Below the pieces are notes generated by a model, which saw nothing but the letters and a program-made list of their open reading frames with translations, did not search any database and was not told the DNA's origin. From SZUA-521 sp041738285 (lineage in GTDB: Bacteria; Pseudomonadota; Gammaproteobacteria; Pseudomonadales; Azotimanducaceae), in the NCBI GenBank assembly GCA_041738285.1, contig JBGSQB010000161.1:1-5139 (forward strand): a stretch of DNA of 5,139 bases, in the 5' to 3' direction. The position numbers were made by a program, and so were the translations under genes. Below, piece by piece: positions 1-5,139 of the stretch. The stretch's first letter is position 1. Every line of letters begins with the position of its first letter.

Positions 1-183
1 CTGCAGATGTACGGGCCCAACCCCGCGAGCTTTGGTCATGCGGGTGCGGGTGGCAGCGTCGGCTTCGGCGATCCCGACTCGCGGCTCGGTGTAGGCTATG
101 CGATGAACCAGATGCAACCCGGCATCGAGACCGATACACGCGGCGGCCGCCTGCTGCGCGCCCTCTACGAATCCATTGGCTAA
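1..183 (+). CDS. beta-lactamase-fold serine hydrolase, C-terminal fragment (5' end outside window)
   Basis: The first 60 codons of the window, ending at TAA 181-183, form the C-terminus of a serine hydrolase of the beta-lactamase/transpeptidase-like family (Pfam Beta-lactamase; EstB, LACTB and family VIII esterase type). Seen: residues 11-19 of the fragment read FGHAGAGGS, followed by a GFGDPDSRLGVGYAMNQM stretch. In these families an H-x-G segment on the beta-strand lining the active site replaces the KTG box of class C beta-lactamases, and the G-x-GYxMN strand follows it. The catalytic SxxK and YxN motifs would lie upstream and cannot be seen, so activity and substrate (ester, beta-lactam or peptide) are undetermined. 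No signal peptide can be judged. The next gene starts 15 bases after the stop on the same strand, so the two are probably cotranscribed. The family call is firm; the exact role is not. Confidence 0.85.
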   Translation: MQMYGPNPASFGHAGAGGSVGFGDPDSRLGVGYAMNQMQPGIETDTRGGRLLRALYESIG

Positions 184-198
184 TACTGGAGTAACCCG

Positions 199-549
199 AT
201 GACGATCAAACGCTTGCACGTCGGCCCGAGGCTGTCTCAGGTCGCCATTCACGGCAACACTGTCTACACCGCCGGTATCGTCGCCAACGATCCGAGCCAG
301 GATGCGGCTGGGCAAACCCGTCAGATCCTCGCCACCATCGACGGCTATCTGGCCGAGGCGGGCACCGACAAGACACAGATCGTCAACTGCACGATCTGGC
401 TCGCCGACATCAAGGATTTTGCAGCCATGAACGGCGTCTGGGACGGCTGGGTGCCCAAGGGCAACGCTCCGCCGCGCGCCTGCGTCGAGTCGAAGCTCGC
501 GGCGCCGCAGTACAAGGTGGAGATCCGGGTGATCGCAGCAAAGCCGTGA
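199..549 (+). CDS. RidA/YjgF/UK114-family protein, YoaB-like imine/enamine deaminase
   Basis: Complete 116-residue protein, the usual length for the Rid family of small cytosolic trimers. RidA hydrolyses reactive enamine/imine intermediates such as 2-aminoacrylate released by PLP enzymes, giving the keto acid and ammonia. Seen: the C-terminal signature APPRACVES carries Arg93, the position of the substrate-carboxylate arginine of E. coli RidA (Arg105), and YKVEIRVIA carries Glu108, matching RidA Glu120. The MTI-R start, the IHGNTVYTAG and DFAAMNGVWDGWV blocks and the PQYKVEI ending recall E. coli YoaB more than RidA itself (comparison from memory). Start: ATG 199 has a GGAG Shine-Dalgarno site at 188-191, seven bases upstream. 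It lies 15 bases after the serine hydrolase stop, so an operon is likely. Deaminase activity is inferred from conserved residues; some Rid subfamilies are not deaminases. Confidence 0.93.
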   Translation: MTIKRLHVGPRLSQVAIHGNTVYTAGIVANDPSQDAAGQTRQILATIDGYLAEAGTDKTQIVNCTIWLADIKDFAAMNGVWDGWVPKGNAPPRACVESKLAAPQYKVEIRVIAAKP

Positions 550-555
550 TCGCGT

Positions 556-575
556 TCGATCAGTTCGGTGATCGA
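556..575. terminator. possible hairpin between convergent genes (weak)
   Basis: A perfect 7-bp inverted repeat, TCGATCA (556-562) and TGATCGA (569-575), encloses the 6-base loop GTTCGG. A second, smaller and mutually exclusive hairpin is possible with GATCG (548-552) and CGATC (557-561). It lies just after the RidA stop and overlaps the last codons of the convergent MFS gene. Neither strand shows a T-run after the stem, so a classic intrinsic terminator is not supported. A bidirectional transcript-end structure or chance GATC-rich palindromes are both possible. Confidence 0.25.
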
Positions 576-1798
576 TAGGTCCAGATCGGTGTCGAGATGA
601 CGCCGTAGATGCAGATGGCGATCGACACGATGAAGCCCGGCACCAGACCGTTGAGAATGCCGAATGCAGCGACGACCCCGCCGAGCATCATGGCGCCGAT
701 GGGTTGGGCGCCGATGAAGCCGACGTTATACACGGACAGGATTCTGCCGCGGTATTGCTCCCCGGCGGACTCCTGGATCATCGCGCGCGACAAGGTCGTC
801 GTGCAGCCCATGTTGAGCCCCCACACGAACATCGTGGCGATCATCGCTGCCAGCGGCGGTTCTAACCAGAGCACGAGGTAGATGAGTGCGCGGGTGACCT
901 GCATGATCAGAAACAGGCGACCAGGTTGTCGCATCGGCATGAAGCGCAACATGACGAAGTTCATCAGCGCCCCACCACCGAAGAACACGACCAGCACCCA
1001 GGCGAGCAGAGCGGCGTCACCGCCGTAGACCTTGGTCACGAGAAATGGCACGACCAGCGAGTAGGCGCCGGCGTTGAACAGCATCGAGGTGAAGTTCAGC
1101 AGCAGCACGCCGCGCAGCAGCGCATCGTGGCCGATGACCTCTAGCCCTTCGTAGACACTGCGCCAGGTCGTCTTCTGCGGCGTCGCTGCGGGCAACTGTG
1201 GCGCGAGCGCACGCACCGCGAATGCACCGAACACCAGCGCTGTAGATTGGGCGATGAGCACGGTCGCAAGTCCGATGCGTTCGATCTGGCCAGCGAGCAC
1301 GAATCCTATAACTTGCACGACGAAACCCGCGGCGGTCGAAGCGGTCACCGCTTCCTGCACGCGGCCGCTCGCCGCCCGATTGAGAATGGCGGCGTCGGCC
1401 GGACTCGAATAAGAGCTGGCGACGCTCATCAGCAATGCCCAAGCGGTCACGGTCCAGTAGTTGAGCGCACCGGCGCCATCGACCAGCACGAGCAGCAGCG
1501 GAACGCCCGCGGCGATCGCGTAGACGCGCATGAGCAATCCGCGTGGGTCGACGCGATCTGCGGTCGCGCCCCCCCACAACATGAGCAACAGCCCCGGTAT
1601 GCCGACGATCGCCTGGGACAATCCAACGCGCTCCGCCGATGTATCGAGGACGCCGATCAGCAGCCACGCGATGAGCAGCTGCTGCATGCTGAAGGTGAAA
1701 CGCGCAAACGATGTCGCGCCGAGGTAGGCGCGAAATGTCGGCTCGCGCCAGATGCTGGTGATCAGGACAGGTGCGGTGTTCACCGCGCCACAGTGCAC
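560..1798 (-). CDS. MFS transporter, EntS/MFS_3-type putative exporter
   Basis: A 412-residue inner-membrane protein of the major facilitator superfamily, of normal length for 12 helices. Such proteins use the proton gradient to move small molecules; the MFS_3 group includes the enterobactin exporter EntS, but the substrate here cannot be read from sequence. Seen: the first helix is near residues 22-51 (FRAYLGATSF onward). The loop 2-3 motif A is GGATADRVDPR at 76-86, with Asp81, Arg82 and Arg86. Next are the SSPADAAILNRAA segment after helix 4, a long polar central loop near 196-228, and YRGRILSVYNVGFIG at 349-363, typical of this group. Start: the most upstream in-frame start is GTG at 1798, since no ATG, GTG or TTG lies between it and the preceding in-frame stop. 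No good Shine-Dalgarno site precedes it. Another GTG at codon 6 is possible; Met38 would remove helix 1. The gene converges on RidA and diverges from the peptidase gene. Confidence 0.9.
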   Translation of the reverse strand: MHCGAVNTAPVLITSIWREPTFRAYLGATSFARFTFSMQQLLIAWLLIGVLDTSAERVGLSQAIVGIPGLLLMLWGGATADRVDPRGLLMRVYAIAAGVPLLLVLVDGAGALNYWTVTAWALLMSVASSYSSPADAAILNRAASGRVQEAVTASTAAGFVVQVIGFVLAGQIERIGLATVLIAQSTALVFGAFAVRALAPQLPAATPQKTTWRSVYEGLEVIGHDALLRGVLLLNFTSMLFNAGAYSLVVPFLVTKVYGGDAALLAWVLVVFFGGGALMNFVMLRFMPMRQPGRLFLIMQVTRALIYLVLWLEPPLAAMIATMFVWGLNMGCTTTLSRAMIQESAGEQYRGRILSVYNVGFIGAQPIGAMMLGGVVAAFGILNGLVPGFIVSIAICIYGVISTPIWTYRSPN

Positions 1799-1971
1799 GG
1801 TGCGTTCTTGGTGCGCAACCGCACCTGCACGGTGCTGCTTACAATGTGCAAGACCTTTCCGTACTAATGTGCCTGATCAAAATGGTCTGCCGTGGTAACT
1901 TCGCTCGCTGATTCGCGCAACCGCGCCGCATCGACACCATACGAAAAACGACACAAGGATCAGGGGCAGTC
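1799..1971. promoter_or_regulatory. divergent intergenic control region between MFS and secreted peptidase genes
   Basis: This 173-base gap separates two divergent genes, so it should hold both promoters. Seen: an inverted repeat GGTGCG (1810-1815) and CGCACC (1820-1825) around CAAC. A direct repeat TGCACGGTGC occurs at 1794-1803 and 1826-1835, flanking that palindrome. AATGTGC is repeated at 1843-1849 and 1866-1872, 23 bases apart, about two helical turns. For the + strand a poor sigma70-like pair TTACAA (1839-1844) and TACTAA (1862-1867) has 17-base spacing, but each hexamer matches consensus at only about half its positions. AGGGG at 1962-1966 is a plausible ribosome site five bases before ATG 1972. 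No strong promoter was recognised for the MFS gene. The repeats could be an operator, but the binding protein is unknown. Confidence 0.35.
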
Positions 1972-2055
1972 ATGGGTGCATCGAAGTTTGTCGTCTTGAT
2001 ACTCGCCTTCGCAGGGTTTGCCAGTACCTTCAGCCCGATCCCCGCTGCCGCCGCG
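1972..2055 (+). other. Sec-type signal peptide coding segment
   Basis: The N-terminus of the large protein has a short n-region with Lys5, a hydrophobic core FVVLILAFAGFA (6-17), then SPIPAAAAPP. An A-x-A site in the Ala25-Ala28 run would give signal peptidase I cleavage after Ala26, 27 or 28. There is no Cys after the Ala run, so it is not a lipoprotein box, and no twin-arginine motif is present. Export through Sec to the periplasm or beyond is inferred. Confidence 0.85.
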
Positions 2056-5000
2056 CCACCGGATTCGCCTTGGGTTGGATCGGGCGTGGCAACCTCGGGT
2101 CCGACGTTGGTGACCAACGTGACTGCTGACGGGGCCGTCAGTGCCGCGACACTCGAGTACACCAACGCAACCGGTGGCTTTGCATGCTGCGGCAATGCCA
2201 CTTGGGTGTTCTCGACGACTGCGTCGAGCACGCGCACCGTCGATCTCACCTACAACTACACGGGGTTTCACGCGTGGTTCCAGGTTCGCGTGAGCCTGGA
2301 AGCGTTCGCGGTGGTAGACGGTGTCGAGACGGTGGTCAGCCTGGCGAACGCGGGTCCCGCGAACTGCTGCTTCGGGCCGCCTTCGGGCGGATTCGCCTAC
2401 AGCGGCCAGGTCACACTGTCGGTTGGCGCGGGCGAGCCATACGGCTTCCGATTGGCCGGCAGCAATGGGGATTCCAATCCCAGTCTCGTTGGCACGCTCA
2501 CCGTGGATTCGGCTACCCCAACCGAGAATGTGGGTTCGGTCGTGCTGATCCAGGCCAAGCCCGACGGTACCGTTGTGGCGCGTGTCACCGGTCAAGCCGG
2601 TGCATCCATTCCGACCCTCGAACTGTTGGGCTCGAATTCGTGCAGCGCAGGTGTGTTGGGTGCCGATGCTGCGCCCTTCGGTGCACTCGATGTGCCGGGT
2701 GGCACATTCGATGGCAACGGCGAGGCCTTCGTTGTTGGGGACGCTGCCTCAACGACACGCGCCTTCGCAGCGGCGCGCCTGCTCGGCGACACGGTGGTGG
2801 GTCAGACTTCGGCCTGCGTGGTCGCCAGTGAGGATAACGACTCGTGGGAACGCGCGGCGGAGATCGCGCTCACCTTCAATGGGCCGACGGTGCCCAGCAC
2901 CGGCAGCGCGCAGGACTTCATCGACGTCAATGGCAAGGCGCGCTGGTACAAGTTCGCGATTCAGCCCGGTGCCAAGGCGACGGTCAATCTGTCGAACCTG
3001 CCGGCCGACTATGACCTGGCCGTCTTCACCGACATCGATCAGGCGTTCGAGGATCTGCAAGGAGACAACGACGTCGACGGTCTGAACCTGCTCGGCGCGG
3101 AATTCGCGCCCCAGGCCTTCAGCCCGCAGGCATTCAGCCCGGATGCGTTCAGCCCGCAGGCATTCAGTCCGCAGGCATTCAGTCCGCAGGCGTTCAGCCC
3201 GCAGGCGTTCAGTCCGCAGGCGTTCAGCCCGCAGGCGTTCAGTCCGCAGGCGTTCAGCCCCCAGGCGTTCAGCCCATCGGCGGTCGCGCCGCAGGCGTTC
3301 AGCCCGCAGGCGTTCAGCCCGCAAGCATTCAGTCCGCAGGCGTTCAGCCCGCAGGCATTCAGTCCCCAGGCGTTCAGTTCTGAGGACTTCGCCAGCGCCC
3401 AGACGCGCAGCCTGATCGCCATGTCGGCCCAGGCGGGCACCGGCGCGGAAACCGTGCTCGCCGATACGTGGAACAACACGGGTGAGTTCTATGTGCGTGT
3501 GTCGGGTAAGAACGGCGCCGCCAGTCTTGCAAGCCCCTTCACCCTGGGCGTGACCCTCGACGGCAACGTGTGCAACGGCGTCGTCGATCAGCCGCCGGCG
3601 GCGGTGCCGGTGAGCCCAGGCATCTACGATTCGATCATCCTCTGGGATACCCGGCAACTCGGACTTGCCGGTTATTCGGCGGCGGAAGTGGCGCTGCTGC
3701 GCACGAAACTGGTGGCGCTTGCCGGTCGCGCTGACGTCGCTGGCGTGATTGTCGATCTGGCCGATATGCCGGATGTTCGGAACCTGCACGATCAGGCAGA
3801 CGCCAAGAGCTCCTGCCCCTACGCCGCGAACCTGACCGCGACGGCCATCAAGCGCGTGATTGATGCGTACCGGCAGTCGAACCCGGACCTCGCCTACGTC
3901 GTGTTGGTGGGCGATGACGGTCAGATTCCGTTCTTCCGTTACCCCGATCAGGCGATGCTCGGCCCTGAGCAGAATTACGACCCGCCGATGCGTGATGGCA
4001 CGCAGTCGCAGGCGTCGCTGCGGATGAACTACGTGCTCGGCCAGGATGAGTATGGCGCGGGCGTGGTCGCCGGCATCGGCGATGGCCGCTTCCCGATCCC
4101 GAGCCTCGCGGTCGGCCGACTGGTGGAAACGCCGGCCGAGATGATCACCATGATCAATGCCTATCTGGCGACGCCCACAGGCGTCGTCACAACGCCGATG
4201 TCGTCGCTCGTGACCGGCTACGACTTCATGGAGGACACCGCGGAAGCGATCAAGACGCAGTTCCAGGCCGGCATCAATACTGCGCCCCGTACCCTGATCA
4301 CACCCGCCAGCATTGCGCCGGCTGACCTGCGGTCCTGGACGGCGACGCAACTGCGCACCGAACTGAACCTCGGTCCCGACCTCATCTTCCTTGCTGGCCA
4401 CTTCAGCGCCCAGAGCGCGCTGGCGGCGGATTTCAACACCACGGCGCTCGCCAGTGAGTTGGATGCATCCCCCGTCAACCTGACCAATACGCTGGTGTTC
4501 AGCAATGGCTGTCATTCGGGCTACAACGTGGTCGATGGCGATGCCATCGATGACCCCCGCATCAAGTTCGACTGGCCCCAGGCGTTTGCGCGCAAGGGCG
4601 CGAGCCTCGTTGCGGGCACCGGCTATCAGTACGGCGACACCGACTTCATCGAATACAGCGAGCGGCTCTACCTCGAGTTCGCCAAATCGCTGCGCCGCGA
4701 TACCGGGGAACCCATCGCCATCGGACAAGCGTTGGTGTGGGCCAAGCAGCGGTACCTGGCTGACACGCCGAGTCTGCGCGGCCTGCATCGCAAGTCGGTG
4801 CTGATCAGCACGTTGTTCGGTCTGCCGATGCTGCGCGTCGCTTTGCCCGGACGGATCGAGCATGCGACGGATGGCTTCTTGGTCGAGACCGAGCCAGTGA
4901 CGTCAGGTCCTGGACGAGAACAACCGGCGGGTGGCCTCGGGCTCGAGTTCGCGGACTTGAACTTCTCCGGCACCTTGCATGAAATGGCTGTCCAACTGAC

Positions 5001-5139
5001 TCAAGGATTCGACAAGAACGATCCGATCATCACGGCGATCTACCTGTCGGGTCCCGATGGCGTGGTCACCCATCCGGGCGAGCCGGTCCTGCCGCTGGAG
5101 TCGCGCGACGTGTCGGTGCCCGGCCTGTCGTTGCGGGGC
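1972..5139 (+). CDS. secreted multidomain peptidase C25-like (gingipain-type) protein with PPC-like domain and SPQAF repeats; 3' end outside window
   Basis: One uninterrupted frame of 1056 codons from ATG 1972 to the right edge, with no stop, so the C-terminus is missing. Order of parts: signal peptide 1-28; beta-rich domain about 35-180 with vicinal pairs Cys72-Cys73 and Cys132-Cys133; second beta-rich domain about 185-283; PPC-like beta-sandwich about 288-529, interrupted by 19 pentapeptide units at 379-473; peptidase C25-like domain about 552-956; start of a C-terminal beta-rich domain. C25 landmarks: YVVLVGDDGQIP (642-653), LAVGRLVETPAEM (712-724), LAGHFSAQS with His810, VFSNGCHSG with Cys847, and ISTLFGLPMLRV (945-956). 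Gingipains cleave proteins with a His/Cys dyad of similar spacing; here the gap is 37 residues. AGGGG at 1962-1966 and the ideal signal peptide support the start. Location is probably the cell surface or outside the cell. Target and anchoring are unknown, and activity is inferred. All long open frames overlapping this gene on either strand look like shadows of it. Confidence 0.88.
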   Translation, partial: MGASKFVVLILAFAGFASTFSPIPAAAAPPDSPWVGSGVATSGPTLVTNVTADGAVSAATLEYTNATGGFACCGNATWVFSTTASSTRTVDLTYNYTGFHAWFQVRVSLEAFAVVDGVETVVSLANAGPANCCFGPPSGGFAYSGQVTLSVGAGEPYGFRLAGSNGDSNPSLVGTLTVDSATPTENVGSVVLIQAKPDGTVVARVTGQAGASIPTLELLGSNSCSAGVLGADAAPFGALDVPGGTFDGNGEAFVVGDAASTTRAFAAARLLGDTVVGQTSACVVASEDNDSWERAAEIALTFNGPTVPSTGSAQDFIDVNGKARWYKFAIQPGAKATVNLSNLPADYDLAVFTDIDQAFEDLQGDNDVDGLNLLGAEFAPQAFSPQAFSPDAFSPQAFSPQAFSPQAFSPQAFSPQAFSPQAFSPQAFSPQAFSPSAVAPQAFSPQAFSPQAFSPQAFSPQAFSPQAFSSEDFASAQTRSLIAMSAQAGTGAETVLADTWNNTGEFYVRVSGKNGAASLASPFTLGVTLDGNVCNGVVDQPPAAVPVSPGIYDSIILWDTRQLGLAGYSAAEVALLRTKLVALAGRADVAGVIVDLADMPDVRNLHDQADAKSSCPYAANLTATAIKRVIDAYRQSNPDLAYVVLVGDDGQIPFFRYPDQAMLGPEQNYDPPMRDGTQSQASLRMNYVLGQDEYGAGVVAGIGDGRFPIPSLAVGRLVETPAEMITMINAYLATPTGVVTTPMSSLVTGYDFMEDTAEAIKTQFQAGINTAPRTLITPASIAPADLRSWTATQLRTELNLGPDLIFLAGHFSAQSALAADFNTTALASELDASPVNLTNTLVFSNGCHSGYNVVDGDAIDDPRIKFDWPQAFARKGASLVAGTGYQYGDTDFIEYSERLYLEFAKSLRRDTGEPIAIGQALVWAKQRYLADTPSLRGLHRKSVLISTLFGLPMLRVALPGRIEHATDGFLVETEPVTSGPGREQPAGGLGLEFADLNFSGTLHEMAVQLTQGFDKNDPIITAIYLSGPDGVVTHPGEPVLPLESRDVSVPGLSLRG
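2833..3558 (+). other. PPC-like (bacterial pre-peptidase) beta-sandwich, split by the repeat insert
   Basis: Residues about 288-529 of the large protein show the hallmarks of a PPC-like domain at both ends but not in the middle. The N-terminal half has NDSWERAAEI (289-298), ARWYKFAIQPG (323-333), then NLPADYDLAVFTD ending near residue 354. The C-terminal half has NTGEFYVRVSGKNGAAS (502-518) and SPFTLGVTL (521-529). These match the D-x-YKF, LPADYDL, G-YYVRV and SPYTLxV landmarks known for PPC domains that accompany secreted peptidases. About 150 residues, including the SPQAF array, separate the halves where a short loop and one or two strands are usual. PPC domains often aid secretion, folding or substrate binding; the role here is inferred. 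Confidence 0.65.
3106..3390 (+). repeat. 15-bp tandem repeat, 19 units, coding for S-P-Q-A-F pentapeptides
   Basis: Nineteen consecutive 15-bp units, all in frame, encode residues 379-473. Fifteen units are exactly SPQAF. Variants are APQAF (unit 1, 3106-3120), SPDAF (unit 3, 3136-3150), SPSAV followed by APQAF (units 12-13, 3271-3300), and the degenerate last unit SSEDF (3376-3390). At DNA level AGC and AGT serine codons tend to alternate, giving a 30-bp higher-order unit: 3181-3210 and 3211-3240 are identical, and 3241-3270 differs by one base. Period and phase keep the frame open whatever the copy number. F recurs every fifth residue, but the residue two before it is Q rather than a small residue, and every unit has Pro. 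The array therefore does not match the A(D/N)Lxx pentapeptide-repeat beta-helix. Confidence 0.97.
3625..4839 (+). other. peptidase C25-like catalytic domain (clan CD)
   Basis: Residues about 552-956 of the large protein. It opens with an alpha/beta strand YDSIILWD (552-559), has a conserved VLVGDDGQIP turn, and an AVGRL strand followed by an amphipathic helix, as in gingipain-like C25 domains. The two clan CD blocks follow: a hydrophobic strand ending in GH (His810, codon 4399-4401) and a hydrophobic strand ending in GC (Cys847, codon 4510-4512). After Cys847 come WPQAFARKGASLVAGTGYQYG and a terminal STLFGLPMLRV segment, similar in position to the LLGDP-type ending of gingipains. The Cys block CHSG also resembles the DxCHSG block of metacaspases and caspase-like peptidases. 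The family call rests on the order of these landmarks and not on a profile search. Confidence 0.75.

Noticed and set aside
1..6. PstI recognition site at the very first bases
   Set aside because: CTGCAG is in frame within the hydrolase coding region, and nothing at the other end suggests a cloning junction. Probably chance.
1017..1667. Arg-rich 216-codon minus-strand frame, and plus-strand frames at 609-881, 926-1144 and 1247-1867
   Set aside because: They overlap the MFS gene, which has clear helices and motif A. Their composition (Arg/His/Gln-rich, no domains) is that of shadow frames.
1839..2595. Minus-strand frames over the start of the peptidase gene
   Set aside because: They lie opposite the signal peptide and first beta-rich domain and show no recognisable motif or ribosome site.
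3106..3390. CRISPR array or noncoding satellite
   Set aside because: The 15-bp units are contiguous with no unique spacers, stay in frame within a long coding region, and vary mostly at synonymous third positions.
3106..3390. Classic pentapeptide-repeat (A(D/N)Lxx) beta-helix
   Set aside because: With F as the central residue, the position two before it is Q and not a small residue, and each unit has a Pro. The known consensus is not met.
3039..3479. Minus-strand frame with LNACG repeats, and plus-strand Arg/Ser-rich frame at 3143-3415
   Set aside because: Both are the 15-bp repeat read in wrong frames. Neither has family-like sequence or a ribosome site.
2749..4863. 704-codon open frame on the minus strand, rich in Arg, Glu and Leu with repeated R-A-E-R-L units
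   Set aside because: It is antisense to the peptidase gene, and its repeats are the reverse complement of the SPQAF array. The + strand frame has a signal peptide and clear C25 and PPC landmarks. Long antisense frames are common in high-G+C coding DNA.

Overview
The window is high in G+C and gene-dense. It reads as chromosomal DNA from a Gram-negative, probably proteobacterial, organism; this rests only on composition, the protein families present and Shine-Dalgarno-like sites. No phage, insertion-sequence, CRISPR or RNA gene signals were seen, and the species cannot be named from sequence alone.

Layout. Positions 1-183 hold the last 60 codons of a beta-lactamase-fold serine hydrolase (EstB/LACTB-like, + strand). 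Fifteen bases later, probably in the same operon, is a complete RidA/YjgF-family gene (199-549, +) most like the E. coli YoaB branch. It converges, with a 10-base gap and a small hairpin, on a 12-TM-type MFS exporter of the EntS/MFS_3 type (560-1798, -). A 173-base divergent intergenic region with short repeats follows. The rest of the window (1972-5139, +) is a single open frame of 1056 codons that runs off the right edge without a stop.

That large gene is the notable item. It encodes a secreted multidomain protein: signal peptide, two beta-rich domains of no recognised family (the first with two vicinal cysteine pairs), and a PPC-like (bacterial pre-peptidase) beta-sandwich. Then come a gingipain-like peptidase C25 (clan CD) domain with a probable His810/Cys847 dyad and the start of a C-terminal beta-rich domain. 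The PPC-like domain is split by an insert of about 95 residues made of 19 pentapeptide units, consensus S-P-Q-A-F, encoded by a 15-bp tandem repeat with a 30-bp higher-order period.

The housekeeping-type genes on the left (hydrolase, RidA, exporter) show no clear link to the secreted peptidase. The MFS gene and the peptidase gene are divergent and could share the control region between them, but that is inference only.
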